This document shows, piece after piece, positions 53,147 through 63,995 of a stretch of DNA of 64,000 nt (position 1 is its first letter; the number at the start of each line of letters is the position of its first letter). This stretch comes from Arthrobacter luteolus NBRC 107841 (GTDB taxonomy: Bacteria > Actinomycetota > Actinomycetes > Actinomycetales > Micrococcaceae), in assembly GCF_001552075.1 (NCBI RefSeq), contig NZ_BCQM01000001.1, forward strand, positions 124,001-188,000, given 5' to 3'. The notes below the pieces were generated by a model. That model was not told where the DNA came from. It ran no database searches and saw nothing but the letters and a program-made list of their open reading frames with translations. A program made the translations under genes and the position numbers.

Positions 53147-54145
53147 TTACTTAGCATCGCGAACCTTACCGGTTTGACCCCGCAGGCCATCGATGACCCC
53201 TCTTACAAAATACCGCAGACGCTGGCGGCGGCTGCTTCCGAGCAGCACCACCAGGCCGATGTGGCGGAGGTCCAGACCCAATCCCCGGAGCATCCACCCG
53301 GGGTGGGAGCGGAGGTTACGCCGTAGCAGATGCACGCGGTTCCTGCCGATGTAGTAGTAGCGGAACGGTGCGCTTTGCATCAGCATCAGCGGTCCGGACG
53401 GCAACCGAACCGGCACGCCGAAGAGCCTGGCCTGCTGGCGCTGGCCCAAAGCGTGTTCCAGGGCAACGTCCGGTGCTGATACCGCTGTCAGCCCGGCATC
53501 CTGCAGCCGCCAATAAAAATCGGTGTCCACCCCATCTATGAAAAGACCTTCATCAAAACCGCCTACATCGTCGAGCACGTCCACCGGGACCAGGAGGCCC
53601 GATTGGATCGGTTCGCGGACTTCAGCATAAGCACCGCCGCCTCCGGAGCTGATTACACGGCTGCCGGACACACTTCCGGGGCTGACGGAGCCAACGGTAA
53701 GACCGTCCAATTCCGCCGCTAGCCGGGCCTGCTCAAAGTGATCCAGGATGCTAGCCGGAGGCTCGGAATCCTGGTCGAACGAAACGATAAAGTCCAGTGC
53801 AGGGTGTTGGGCCCGCAGCGCAGAAATGCCGGCGTTCAAGGCGAGCCCGATCCCAGAATTGGTGTCTAGCCGCACAATTTGGGCACCGAGTTCACGGCAT
53901 GCATCCAGCACTACACTGCCGGCACCGGAGCCGTCATCGACAACGGTCACCGCAGCAAAGTGATCCAGCATTTTCCCTACCCGGGCGGGAAGCTCAACCG
54001 GAGGCCGGTATGCGGTGACCACAGCCCCGGTATTGGTCTTTTTGATTGACGCTCCGGCCCGGTGTTCCATCCGGTGACCGGTGTGCTGCTGCGGCCGGGT
54101 TTTCCCGGGCTCGGGCGCGGGATCCGCTCCGCCACGTATATGCAT
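53147..54145 (-). CDS. GT2 glycosyltransferase, rhamnosyltransferase-like
   Basis: The 332-residue enzyme has the features of rhamnosyltransferases: VVTAYRPPVELPARVGKML, VVDDGSG, FIVSFDQDSEPP, and the acceptor region GGFDEGLFIDGVDTDFYWR. A Pro/Gly-rich 30-residue N-tail precedes the core and may not be translated in full. An internal Met (MEHRAGAS) is an alternative start. It leads the four-gene minus-strand unit. Confidence 0.85.
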   Translation of the reverse strand: MHIRGGADPAPEPGKTRPQQHTGHRMEHRAGASIKKTNTGAVVTAYRPPVELPARVGKMLDHFAAVTVVDDGSGAGSVVLDACRELGAQIVRLDTNSGIGLALNAGISALRAQHPALDFIVSFDQDSEPPASILDHFEQARLAAELDGLTVGSVSPGSVSGSRVISSGGGGAYAEVREPIQSGLLVPVDVLDDVGGFDEGLFIDGVDTDFYWRLQDAGLTAVSAPDVALEHALGQRQQARLFGVPVRLPSGPLMLMQSAPFRYYYIGRNRVHLLRRNLRSHPGWMLRGLGLDLRHIGLVVLLGSSRRQRLRYFVRGVIDGLRGQTGKVRDAK

Positions 54146-54281
54146 AGTAGCTACAGGCTATAGAACTCCCCCCTTACCCGCCAGTTTGCCGCCGCGTCGA
54201 TGAGTCGGCGGTCCGGCTGGTGAAAGGCTAGAATTGGCGGGGCCTTGCAGCCATGCCTACACACCGGAGGATTTCACGTAT

Positions 54282-56258
54282 ATGGATTGGCTAGCGGCCG
54301 TTCCCACCATACTGATCAGCTTGGCGCTGCTCATCGTTCCTGGGCTGGCGGTCGGGCTGGCCCTGCGGCTGCGGATATTCGATGCAGTCGCCATCGCGCC
54401 CCTGATCACGGTCACGATGATCAGCATCAGCGCCGTCGCTGCGCCGATGCTAGGCATACCGTGGAGCGTACTGCCGCTGATTGTGTTGACGGTGCTCGTT
54501 GCCGCGGCCTGCTTCCTGCTCATGAGATTCCGCCGCCCCAGCGGCCGCCGGACCGCTGTAAATAGAGGAGGCTCGCTTCGCCAGCAGCTCCCATGGTTCG
54601 GTGCCGCCGCCGTCGCTTTCCTGTTGATCGGCTGGCAGGTAGTGCATGTCATCGGCGCCCCCGAGAAATTTTCTCAGACTTTTGACAATGTCTTCCACCT
54701 CAACGCGGTCCGCTATGTCCTGGATACAGGCAGCGCATCCTCGCTAACGCTGACATCTATGACCACCGCCGATCAGCCGGCGTACTTCTACCCCGCGGCC
54801 TGGCATGGGTTGATCGCCCTAATAGTCCAGCTTTCGGGCGCCCCCATCACAGCAGCTACGACCGCCGGTGCCATCGCCGTTTCCGCCGCGGTCTGGCCGC
54901 TCAGCGTCCTGTTCGCTGCCCGTCGGCTGGCTCAACTCGCTCCCGCTACGATCCTGGGGTCCGGGGTCCTGATCGGCAGCTTCTCCGCCTTCCCCATTCT
55001 CCTGCTGGACTTCGGTGTCCTCTATCCGAACGTGCTTTCCTTCGCCATGGTCCCGGCGGCGCTTATGGTCGTAGCGATCATCCTCCGGCAGGCACCGTTT
55101 CCTGGGATAGGAATGCTCCAAGCGCTCGTCTTGGCCGTGCTGACTTTGCCTGGTGTGGCGATCGCCCATCCTAACGGCATCATGACCCTGCTTGTCCTCG
55201 GAGTTCCTGTCGTTATATCGGCTTACATCCGGGGGATGGCCGCTCTCCGCTCCACTGGGGCCCGCTGGCCTGCGTTTACTCTTGCGACTGCAGCTGCGGT
55301 CGCCTCGGCGGCCATCTTCCTGACCCTCTGGAAGGTTATCCGGCCGCCCGAAGCAGCCGCTTTCTGGGACCGTGTGGAAATGCCCGCACAGGCATTCGGC
55401 GAAGCCATCCTCAACGCTCCTTTGGGACGGCCCATGGCGCTGGTCATCAGCTTCCTGGTCCTGCTGGGGATCATCCAATGTTTCCGCACGCCCAGGCTTC
55501 TGTGGGTCGCCGGCGCCTATTTCCTGAGCATCTGGCTCTTCGTCATCGCCGCCGGGTACCCCATCAGTGACTCCCGAATGTTCGCCACCGGGGTCTGGTA
55601 CAACGACTCATATCGGCTGGCTGCCATATTGCCGCTGATAGGCGCGCCGCTGGCCATTCTCGGACTGCAGCTCCTGCTCGCGCCCGTGGACCTCGCCCTG
55701 AGGTCCTGGCTTTCGGCCAGGAAAGGCATACCCGCACCGCTGCAGGCAGCTGCTCCAATTGCCCTGGGCCTGGTTGCCGTGCTGGTCCTATTTCCACTAA
55801 CGCAGCGTGCCAGTATGGAAACCGCGGTTGAGAGCGGGCGGGCCAACTACTTGGTCACTCCAGACTCCGCATTGGTTTCAACCGATGAACTGGAGCTCCT
55901 CAACCAGCTGGACCAGCTGACTCCTGAGGACGCAGTCATTGCGGTCAACCCCTGGACGGGCGCCGCACTTGCCTACGCGTTCTCTGGCCGGGACACCACG
56001 TACAAGCACACACTCTCCAACACCAGCCCTGAGGGCAGCGTTGTGGACGAATCGCTCAAGGACGCCGATTCCATGCCGGAAGTCTGTGATGCCGTTGCAG
56101 ACACAAAGGTCAGCTACGTGCTTGATTTCGGTACGCGCGAGGTTCATGGCGGGGACCACCGATACCCCGGAATCGAAGACCTCGAAGGAGATTCCGACTT
56201 CGAAAAGGTTGCGAATGTCGGAGAGGCGTCACTGTACCGCTTCATCGGCTGCCCTTAG
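54282..56258 (+). CDS. DUF6541-family membrane protein, possibly a lipid-linked sugar transferase
   Basis: The 658-residue protein has about 14 hydrophobic segments, then a soluble C-terminal region with conserved residues such as DAVIAVNPWTGAALAYAFSGR. It is characteristic of DUF6541 proteins in actinobacterial polysaccharide loci, related in topology to GT-C enzymes. I prefer ATG 54282, with a CGGAGGATT site, over the upstream TTG at 54234. It may act in glycan assembly at the membrane. This role is inferred from the neighbours. Confidence 0.75.
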   Translation: MDWLAAVPTILISLALLIVPGLAVGLALRLRIFDAVAIAPLITVTMISISAVAAPMLGIPWSVLPLIVLTVLVAAACFLLMRFRRPSGRRTAVNRGGSLRQQLPWFGAAAVAFLLIGWQVVHVIGAPEKFSQTFDNVFHLNAVRYVLDTGSASSLTLTSMTTADQPAYFYPAAWHGLIALIVQLSGAPITAATTAGAIAVSAAVWPLSVLFAARRLAQLAPATILGSGVLIGSFSAFPILLLDFGVLYPNVLSFAMVPAALMVVAIILRQAPFPGIGMLQALVLAVLTLPGVAIAHPNGIMTLLVLGVPVVISAYIRGMAALRSTGARWPAFTLATAAAVASAAIFLTLWKVIRPPEAAAFWDRVEMPAQAFGEAILNAPLGRPMALVISFLVLLGIIQCFRTPRLLWVAGAYFLSIWLFVIAAGYPISDSRMFATGVWYNDSYRLAAILPLIGAPLAILGLQLLLAPVDLALRSWLSARKGIPAPLQAAAPIALGLVAVLVLFPLTQRASMETAVESGRANYLVTPDSALVSTDELELLNQLDQLTPEDAVIAVNPWTGAALAYAFSGRDTTYKHTLSNTSPEGSVVDESLKDADSMPEVCDAVADTKVSYVLDFGTREVHGGDHRYPGIEDLEGDSDFEKVANVGEASLYRFIGCP

Positions 56259-56280
56259 GGGTAAGCCCCGAACGGGCAAC

Positions 56281-56327
56281 GTCCCGTGAACCGCCCGGCT
56301 AGGGCATTTCACGGGACTTTGCCTTTT
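56281..56327. terminator. Terminator after the DUF6541 gene
   Basis: GTCCCGTGAA and TTCACGGGAC form a perfect 10-bp stem with a 17-base loop, followed by TTTGCCTTTT. It lies between convergent genes and may serve both. Confidence 0.7.
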
Positions 56328-56375
56328 CTGCAGGTGTGCGTCCGGAGTCCCGGTAGGAGCCGTGCAGTTGTGGCG

Positions 56376-57278
56376 CTAGCTGCCGAAGCTGTGCCGAAGG
56401 ATCCGCCGGACGGTCGGCATGTCGCGGCGGGCCAGCGTAGCCGGCAGCAGAACCAGGGCATGAATGCGGGACGTCAGATGCATCCGTGCTGCGGTCCGGG
56501 TCCGGTTCCAGCCTTTGGCTGTGGCGAGCGAACCCGCCAGCGCAAAGAACCTGCGCTCACCTTCGAAGCGGGATCCGTTGATGAGTTCCAGCGACGAGGC
56601 ACTGGAACTGTGCCGCCGGTAGGCGAATACCGTTTCGGGGACCAACAGCAGCTCTTCCCCGTCCAACAGGAGGTCCATGATGAGCGCCAGATCCTGGATG
56701 ACCGCGAACTCATCACGGAAATCGTGTGCCTGGATGGTTTCACGGCGAAATGCCAGTGAAGGCCAGTACAGCCAGTTGCCCTGCATCAGGTTCGCAGCCA
56801 GTTTGTCTCCGCCCAGGAGGGCGGGCGTGCTGTGCCGCGGACGCATCAGCTTCTGCTTCACATTGTCCACGAGGGTAGAGACGGTCCGTCCCTCTTCGTC
56901 AACCACCTGGACACCGGGCTGGATGAGCCCCGCACCCGGGAATTCTGCGTGCGCTCTCCGGACAACCTCGACGTAGCCGGGCAGCAGGAAATCATCGCAG
57001 CCCATCACCACAATCCGCGGCTCCGTGGCCATCTGGACGCAGCGCCGGAAGTTCTCCGTGATCCCGCAGTTGGTTTCGTTGCGGATGTACCTGATTCTCG
57101 AGTCTTCAAGCGTCTGGAAATAGGCGTCTACGGAGCGGTCCGGATGTGCGTCATTGACAACGGTCAGAGTCCAATCCGGATCTGTCTGGGCCTGCACGCT
57201 TTCCACGGCGGTACGCAGGTATGCCAGCTCGCCCCAGAACGGGATGTAGATCCCAACCGTGGAACGGGAATCTGTCAT
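56376..57278 (-). CDS. GT2-family glycosyltransferase
   Basis: The 300-residue enzyme has IYIPFWGELAYLRTAVESV, TVVNDAHPD and MGCDDFLLPGYV, typical of GT2 enzymes with a modified DXD. The C-terminal part is basic and helical. Its ATG overlaps the rmlCD stop by four bases, so the glycosyltransferase is coupled to rhamnose synthesis and may be a rhamnosyltransferase. The acceptor is unknown. Confidence 0.83.
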   Translation of the reverse strand: MTDSRSTVGIYIPFWGELAYLRTAVESVQAQTDPDWTLTVVNDAHPDRSVDAYFQTLEDSRIRYIRNETNCGITENFRRCVQMATEPRIVVMGCDDFLLPGYVEVVRRAHAEFPGAGLIQPGVQVVDEEGRTVSTLVDNVKQKLMRPRHSTPALLGGDKLAANLMQGNWLYWPSLAFRRETIQAHDFRDEFAVIQDLALIMDLLLDGEELLLVPETVFAYRRHSSSASSLELINGSRFEGERRFFALAGSLATAKGWNRTRTAARMHLTSRIHALVLLPATLARRDMPTVRRILRHSFGS

Positions 57279-58687
57279 TTGTCCGTCCCGGACACGTAGT
57301 CCGTCAGTCGCGCAGCCGAATCAGCGGGGGTGAATCCGGCAGCTTCCAGCTTCTGCAGGTCCAGGACACTGTTCATCGGCCGCGGCGCAGCGTCCTTGCC
57401 CTTGAAGTACTCCTCAGTGCTGACACCGGTGACCGCGTCCGCGCTCCCGCCGGAAAGGCGGTAGACCGATGCTGCAATGCCGGCCCAGCTCTCCGGTTCT
57501 CCGGTATTGCTGAGATTATACGTGCCGAACGGTGCCTTGACCGCGAGCAAATGCCGGATTCCGGCGGCCAGGTCAGCTGTAAAGCTGAGCCGTCCGATTT
57601 GGTCATTGACCACTGCGGGCTTCACACCCCGTCCGGCAAGGGAGGCCATGGTGCGGACAAAGTTGCTGCCCTCGCCGATCACCCAGCTGGTGCGGACGAT
57701 GTAGTGCTGCGGGACTACCGAGACCACGGCATCACCTGCAGCTTTGGTCTGTCCGTAGACTCCCAGCGGTGAAAACGGTTCGTCCTCAGTGTGCACGGCT
57801 TCAGTTCCATCGAAAACGTAGTCACTGGAGACATGGACAAGCGTCAGCCGGTTTTCGACGGCGACCCGGGCCAGGCGGGCCACTGCGCTGACATTGATTT
57901 CCCAGGCGGCGCGTCGCCCCTCGGCCGTTTCGGCCTTGTCCACAGCGGTGTAGGCTGCAGCGTTGATGACGGCTGAATAGTTCTTCCAGTTCCGCTCGAA
58001 CGAGGCCGGATCAGCAAGGTCGAACTCGCTGCGGCCCGCAAACTCCACAGCAGTTTCGCCGTCGTAGGCCTTCCGCAGTGCCTTGCCGAGCTGACCGTCG
58101 GCGCCGAGGACCAGAATCTTTTTCGGCTCCATCGGAACAACGTCCGCCAGGCGCGGATGACCCTTGTCCTTGTCCGAGAGTTCGGCCTTCTCCAGTGGGA
58201 TAGGCCAGGCGATCCCCGCTGTCTCGTCTGCAAGGTTCAGGAATGTGTACTGCCCCTGTGCATCCGCGCTCCAGTGGTCGTTGACCAGATAGGTGTAGGC
58301 GGTGTTGTCTTCCAGAGTCTGGAAGGCGTTGCCCACGCCCCGGGGAATGAAGATGGCCTGGCTGGGATCCAGTTCGGCCGTAAACACGGTGCCGAAGCTG
58401 GGTCCCTCCCGCAGGTCGACCCAGGCCCCGAAAATCCGTCCGGTGGCCACAGAGATGTACTTGTCCCACGGCTCGGCGTGGATCCCGCGTGTGGTCCCGG
58501 CGCTTTCGTTGAACGAGATGTTGTTCTGTACCGGTCCGAAGTCCGGAAGTCCCAGTGTCAGCATCTTCTCGCGCTGCCAGTTTTCCTTGAACCAGCCCCG
58601 ATTATCACCGTGGACCGGAAGGTCATACAGGACGACGCCGGGGATCGGGGTTTCGTGGCTGGTCAGGGGCTTGGAGAATTCCACCAT
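57275..58687 (-). CDS. Fused dTDP-4-dehydrorhamnose 3,5-epimerase and reductase (RmlC-RmlD)
   Basis: The 470-residue protein joins an RmlC cupin (about 1-185) and an RmlD SDR (about 190-470). The epimerase has the catalytic His in TTRGIHAEPWDKY and FIPRGVGNAFQTL; the reductase has the nucleotide motif VLGADGQLGKAL and the catalytic YGQTK. It makes the last two steps of dTDP-L-rhamnose. The start is ATG 58687, four bases after the rmlB stop; the longer frame adds unrelated residues. Separate rmlC and rmlD genes are the usual form; the fusion is found in this lineage. Confidence 0.93.
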   Translation of the reverse strand: MVEFSKPLTSHETPIPGVVLYDLPVHGDNRGWFKENWQREKMLTLGLPDFGPVQNNISFNESAGTTRGIHAEPWDKYISVATGRIFGAWVDLREGPSFGTVFTAELDPSQAIFIPRGVGNAFQTLEDNTAYTYLVNDHWSADAQGQYTFLNLADETAGIAWPIPLEKAELSDKDKGHPRLADVVPMEPKKILVLGADGQLGKALRKAYDGETAVEFAGRSEFDLADPASFERNWKNYSAVINAAAYTAVDKAETAEGRRAAWEINVSAVARLARVAVENRLTLVHVSSDYVFDGTEAVHTEDEPFSPLGVYGQTKAAGDAVVSVVPQHYIVRTSWVIGEGSNFVRTMASLAGRGVKPAVVNDQIGRLSFTADLAAGIRHLLAVKAPFGTYNLSNTGEPESWAGIAASVYRLSGGSADAVTGVSTEEYFKGKDAAPRPMNSVLDLQKLEAAGFTPADSAARLTDYVSGTDK

Positions 58688-58691
58688 CGTA

Positions 58692-59699
<1,008 letters not shown>

Positions 59700-59901
59700 C
59701 TACCGGGTTCGCAGTTAACCCAGTCCGCACTCCTGTGCCCCGTGTCATCTCTCCGGCTGGCCTCAACGGGTGCGGAAGCGTCCCGGGCGCACAGGGCGAT
59801 CAACTAAACTTGCTGGGAGCGGGAATCGGCCTGCTGCCGGTCCCCCCGCATCCGACACCGGCGTAGTGATGCGGACCTCATCGAGTCATGGGAGAACCTT
59901 C

Positions 59902-61215
59902 GTGGCGCAAAACAAGCCAACCAGCCTAGTCCGGAGACTGGGCGGGTTTGCCGTCTCGTTGGCCTTTTCCACCGCCGTCAGCCTGATCGCGATTCCGTTC
60001 GTCATCGTGAACCTCGGTGCCCAGGCCTGGGGCGAGCTCGCGGTGGCCATGGCCGCCGCCGCAATTTTCGGCATCCTGGTTGCATTTGGCTGGGGAACGG
60101 TGGGGGCGGCCCTGACTGCCGGTACACCGGCGCCCGAACGCCCAATGCTGTACGCCAATTCACTGGTGAGCAGGGCCTGGCTTTTCCTTTTCGCCGCCGT
60201 TCCGCTGATCGCGGTTGTTGGACTTATCTCCTCGATCGATCCAGTGGCTGCCGGCATTGCAGCCCTGGCCTATCTCATGCCCTTCCTCGGAGCCTCGTGG
60301 TTTTTTGTCGGGCAGTCCAAGCCATGGCGGCTTTTTGCTTTCGATGTGCTCCCGCAGGGGCTGGGGACCGTCGCGGGCGTAATCGCCACGATCTTCATCC
60401 CGGAGGTCTGGGTCTATGTCACCTGCCAGCTGGTCTTCAACCTGATCGCCGTGGCAGGCAGCGCCGTCGTCGTCTTCCGATACGACTCCGCGGAACCACT
60501 GCGCCCGTCGCTGCGCCTGGGGCCGGCCATGCGGCGGCTGAAATCCCAGTGGCATGGCGTGATTGCTGCCGGGACGGGCAGCATCAACAGCAACGGCCCA
60601 ATCATCGCAGTCACCCTGCTGGCCCCTCCCCTTCTGCCGGTCTACGCCTTGGCAGACAAGCTCTTCCGCTACGGCGTCGCCGGTTTCGGACCGGTTCTGC
60701 AGGTCATCCAGGGGTGGATCCCCGAAATGGGGCCATCGCATCAAGACGCGCGCATACGTAAAGCCGCAAAGCTGGCACCCCTGCTAGGGCTTGGCGGCGG
60801 AGCGGCGCTTGCCCTTGTTATTCCCTGGGCGTCAGGACTGCTTTCCGCCGGACGCCTGTCGGTCGGTTTCAGCCTCAGTGTCCCCTTCGGCATTATTTTC
60901 GGTGGGGTGATCATTGCCCAGATCATCGGACTCGCCTGCCTTATTCCCATAGGCAAGGGCAGTGAACTGGCCAAGTCCACCGCCATCGGGGCCGGGCTGA
61001 ACATCATCCTCATGGTGGTCCTGGGCCTATTTGTTGGCGGCACCGGTGTCGCATGGGCCGTCGCGGCAGGCGAACTCGTTGTGGCCGGATACCAGATGCT
61101 GGTCCTCCGCCGTTACTTCACGGGCCTGAACCACGGCAGCGGGACATCTCCCGGGCCCGGGGCCGCAGAGACCACATCCACCGAAGAATCCTACGAGGAG
61201 CCCAAAAAGCCGTGA
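59902..61215 (+). CDS. Polysaccharide flippase, Wzx-like
   Basis: The 437-residue protein has about 12 hydrophobic segments in the pattern of MATE/Wzx polysaccharide flippases (FAVSLAFSTAVSLIAIPFVIV, SINSNGPIIAVTLLAPPLLPVYALADKLFR). The GTG at 59902 is preceded by GGGAGAACC; an upstream ATG at 59869 lacks such a site. It is coupled to the next GT2 gene by a GTGA overlap. It would move a lipid-linked glycan across the membrane. Confidence 0.85.
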   Translation: MAQNKPTSLVRRLGGFAVSLAFSTAVSLIAIPFVIVNLGAQAWGELAVAMAAAAIFGILVAFGWGTVGAALTAGTPAPERPMLYANSLVSRAWLFLFAAVPLIAVVGLISSIDPVAAGIAALAYLMPFLGASWFFVGQSKPWRLFAFDVLPQGLGTVAGVIATIFIPEVWVYVTCQLVFNLIAVAGSAVVVFRYDSAEPLRPSLRLGPAMRRLKSQWHGVIAAGTGSINSNGPIIAVTLLAPPLLPVYALADKLFRYGVAGFGPVLQVIQGWIPEMGPSHQDARIRKAAKLAPLLGLGGGAALALVIPWASGLLSAGRLSVGFSLSVPFGIIFGGVIIAQIIGLACLIPIGKGSELAKSTAIGAGLNIILMVVLGLFVGGTGVAWAVAAGELVVAGYQMLVLRRYFTGLNHGSGTSPGPGAAETTSTEESYEEPKKP

Positions 61216-62276
61216 GCAACCCCGCGCATTCCACATCCGGCACCAAAGCCTCCGGCCCCTACGGAGTCGTCGCCATGGCGGCATACCAGCCCAACCTGGA
61301 CCTGTTCCGCACCCAGCTCGAGTCCATCCAGAAACAGACCCACGCAAACTTCGATTGCCTAATCTCCGTCGACGGGGATCCGGAGCCGATCCGCAGCTTC
61401 GTGGCGGAGGTTTTGGATGATCCGCGCTTCCATGTGCTTGGCTTCGGCGACCGGCTCGGTTTCTACGGCAACTTCGAACGGGTGCTTTCCCATGTTCCCG
61501 CGCATGCCCGGTGGGCCGCACTGTCAGACCAGGATGACTACTGGTACCCGGAGAAGCTCGAACGGCTGCTGCCTCATTTAGAAGAACACCAGCTGGTCTC
61601 CGGGCAGGCCCGCGTAGTCGAGGCAGGCTCCGGACGCGTCATCGCCGCCTCCACCAGCAGGCGCAACGTCCCCTTCACTGATCTCATCGCGCAAAACCAG
61701 GTGACCGGCGGGCAGACCGTTTTCCGGCGGGACCTCTTGGACCTCGCACTGCCCTTTCCCCGGCTCAACACCGTGACAGAGGTCCATGACCATTGGCTGG
61801 CAGCCTGCGCAGGCGCTGCCGGCTCGGTGCTGGTTGTGGACGACATCGTCCAGGACTATGTGCAGCACGGATCAAATGTGCTCGGCGAAGCCGCAGGAGG
61901 CTTTAACTCGTTCCGAAGCATCAGGCGGGCCAGCGCCTTGGCTGACCGGTTCGAGGGCGGCCATTCACCCGCCAAGGTCGCCGCTGCCTGCCTGAACCTC
62001 TCTTACGGCTGGCGGCGGATAATGGTTGACACGCTTTTCGAACGGTTGGATTCCCGCAGCCGGGAGTTCCTCAAGGCCCACGCCGTCTTCTCCTCCGGCC
62101 ATCGTTGGGTTCCGACCCTCTCAGCACTCGCTGCGGGCGCGCGCAGCGGCAACATAGCCCCGGCCTGCCTGGCCGAATTCGCCGCCGGCACGCCCGGCGA
62201 GCTGCTGCGCACCACATTCGCCCGACGCCCCGGAGCACCCGGATTTGGACGAGACCGCTCTCCCGGGAAAGACTAG
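61212..62276 (+). CDS. GT2-family glycosyltransferase
   Basis: The 354-residue enzyme has [31 protein letters not shown] and the [15 protein letters not shown] core, close to the GT2 at 51164. The C-terminal 80 residues are basic and helical. Its GTG overlaps the flippase stop by GTGA. It is followed by rmlA after 4 bases, giving a plus-strand unit of flippase, glycosyltransferase and rmlA. Confidence 0.85.
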   Translation: MSNPAHSTSGTKASGPYGVVAMAAYQPNLDLFRTQLESIQKQTHANFDCLISVDGDPEPIRSFVAEVLDDPRFHVLGFGDRLGFYGNFERVLSHVPAHARWAALSDQDDYWYPEKLERLLPHLEEHQLVSGQARVVEAGSGRVIAASTSRRNVPFTDLIAQNQVTGGQTVFRRDLLDLALPFPRLNTVTEVHDHWLAACAGAAGSVLVVDDIVQDYVQHGSNVLGEAAGGFNSFRSIRRASALADRFEGGHSPAKVAAACLNLSYGWRRIMVDTLFERLDSRSREFLKAHAVFSSGHRWVPTLSALAAGARSGNIAPACLAEFAAGTPGELLRTTFARRPGAPGFGRDRSPGKD

Positions 62277-62280
62277 AGCC

Positions 62281-63156
62281 ATGCGTGGAATTATTCTGGC
62301 CGGAGGAACCGGCTCCCGGCTGCATCCCATCACTCTTGGCATCAGCAAGCAACTCGTGCCCGTCTATGACAAGCCGATGATCTACTACCCGCTTTCCACG
62401 CTGATCCTGGCAGGGATTCGGGACATTCTGATCGTCACCACCCCTCACGATGCTGAACAGTTCCAGCGCCTGCTGGGAGACGGAAGCCAGTTCGGCATTT
62501 CACTGACTTACGTTCAGCAGCCCTCTCCCGATGGGCTGGCGCAGGCATTCATCCTGGGTGCCGAGCACATCGGGACCGGCCCGGTCGCCCTCGTGCTCGG
62601 CGACAACATCTTCTACGGCCCGGGAATGGGAGCGCAGCTGCGCCGTTTTAGGGACATCGACGGCGGTGCGGTGTTTGGCTACCGGGTCAGTGATCCGAAG
62701 GCCTACGGCGTGGTTGAGTTCGACGCAGACGGCAAAGCCCTCTCGCTTGAGGAAAAGCCCCTCCACCCCAAGAGCAATTACGCGGTGCCCGGGCTCTACT
62801 TCTATGACAACGACGTCGTGGAAATCGCCCGCAATCTCAAGCCTTCACCGCGGGGTGAGCTTGAGATCACAGACGTCAACCGGACGTACCTCGAGCGGGG
62901 CAAACTCAGTGTCGATATCCTTCCGCGCGGCACAGCCTGGCTCGACACCGGAACCTTCGATTCGCTGAATGACGCGTCGAATTTCATCCGGACCATTGAA
63001 CACCGCCAGGGCCTGAAAATCGGAGCCCCGGAAGAAGTATCCTGGCGCCTCGGTTTCCTCTCCGATGACGAACTGCGCGAACGCGCCGAGCCCCTTGTTA
63101 AAAGCGGCTATGGCGCTTATCTGATCTCCCTGCTGGAATCCGGCGAAGCCCGGTAA
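62281..63156 (+). CDS. rmlA: Glucose-1-phosphate thymidylyltransferase
   Basis: The 291-residue enzyme has the nucleotidyltransferase motif [13 protein letters not shown], then [17 protein letters not shown], and GDNIFYGPG. It makes dTDP-glucose, the first step of dTDP-L-rhamnose. With rmlB and rmlCD it completes the pathway in this window. A strong terminator follows. Confidence 0.95.
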   Translation: MRGIILAGGTGSRLHPITLGISKQLVPVYDKPMIYYPLSTLILAGIRDILIVTTPHDAEQFQRLLGDGSQFGISLTYVQQPSPDGLAQAFILGAEHIGTGPVALVLGDNIFYGPGMGAQLRRFRDIDGGAVFGYRVSDPKAYGVVEFDADGKALSLEEKPLHPKSNYAVPGLYFYDNDVVEIARNLKPSPRGELEITDVNRTYLERGKLSVDILPRGTAWLDTGTFDSLNDASNFIRTIEHRQGLKIGAPEEVSWRLGFLSDDELRERAEPLVKSGYGAYLISLLESGEAR

Positions 63157-63183
63157 CCGCCAGCTTGATCTAAGGACAGCAAA

Positions 63184-63222
63184 AGGAACGGTCGGCTTCA
63201 TGCCGGCCGTTCCTCTTTTTTT
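63184..63222. terminator. Terminator after rmlA
   Basis: AGGAACGGTCGGC pairs with GCCGGCCGTTCCT (one G-U) across a TTCAT loop, followed by CTTTTTTT. It is an excellent intrinsic terminator. Since A bases precede it, it may also serve the convergent ABC gene. Confidence 0.9.
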
Positions 63223-63263
63223 GCGTCAGCTGTCTAACCTGCCAGGAGGGCAGGCCTCCGGTT

Positions 63264-63995
63264 TTAGCTGTTTCCTCGAAGGCGGTCCACTACGTCCAGC
63301 ACAGGACCATCCATTATGATCTCTCCGTGCTCCAGCAGGACACCGCGTTCACATATACGAGACACGAGGTCGAGATCGTGGCTGACGACAACCAGGGTCT
63401 TGCCTTCACCAGCAAGCTCCTTGATCTTGTCGATGCACTTCTTCTGGAAGGGTTCATCCCCTACCGCAAGGATCTCATCGACGAGGAAGACTTCCGGGTC
63501 CGTATGCACAGCAACAGAAAAGGCAAGACGAAGGTACATGCCAGACGAATAGAATTTGACCTCCGTGTCAATGAACTGACCGATCTCGGAGAACTCGACA
63601 ATGGAGTCGAACTTCTCGTCGATCTCCTGCTCTGTCATTCCGAGAATGGCGCCATTCAGATATACATTGTCACGACCACTGAGGTCGTGGTGGAAACCGG
63701 CACCTACTTCAATCAGGCCCGCAACCCTGCCCCGGGTAGCCACTGTGCCGGTATCAGGACGCATGACACCGGAGATGTGTTTGAGCAGCGTCGACTTTCC
63801 TGACCCGTTGAGTCCCAGCAAGGCAACGGTCTCGCCCTGTTCCACATCCAGGGAAACCCCTTTGAGCGCGTAGAACCGCTCAGAGAGATCGCCCTTTCGG
63901 CCCTTGATCAGCCACACAAACGCTTCCTTCATTGAGCGTGTATGGCGCAGGACAAATCGCTTGTAAATGTTGCGTACTTCGATGGCGTTTGCCAC
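63264..63995 (-). CDS. Polysaccharide ABC transporter ATP-binding protein (Wzt/TagH-like)
   Basis: The 243-residue ATPase has the Wzt-type start AIEVRNIYKRFVLRHTRSMKEA, Walker A GLNGSGKST and Walker B EVFLVDEILAVGDE, with a YSSGMYLRLAFSVAVH signature typical of glycan exporters (in place of LSGGQ). It ends soon after the ATPase core, without the carbohydrate-binding tail of some Wzt proteins. The start is GTG 63995, five bases from the window edge, so its ribosome site is not visible and it may start further upstream. Its permease should lie to the right. Confidence 0.88.
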   Translation of the reverse strand: MANAIEVRNIYKRFVLRHTRSMKEAFVWLIKGRKGDLSERFYALKGVSLDVEQGETVALLGLNGSGKSTLLKHISGVMRPDTGTVATRGRVAGLIEVGAGFHHDLSGRDNVYLNGAILGMTEQEIDEKFDSIVEFSEIGQFIDTEVKFYSSGMYLRLAFSVAVHTDPEVFLVDEILAVGDEPFQKKCIDKIKELAGEGKTLVVVSHDLDLVSRICERGVLLEHGEIIMDGPVLDVVDRLRGNS

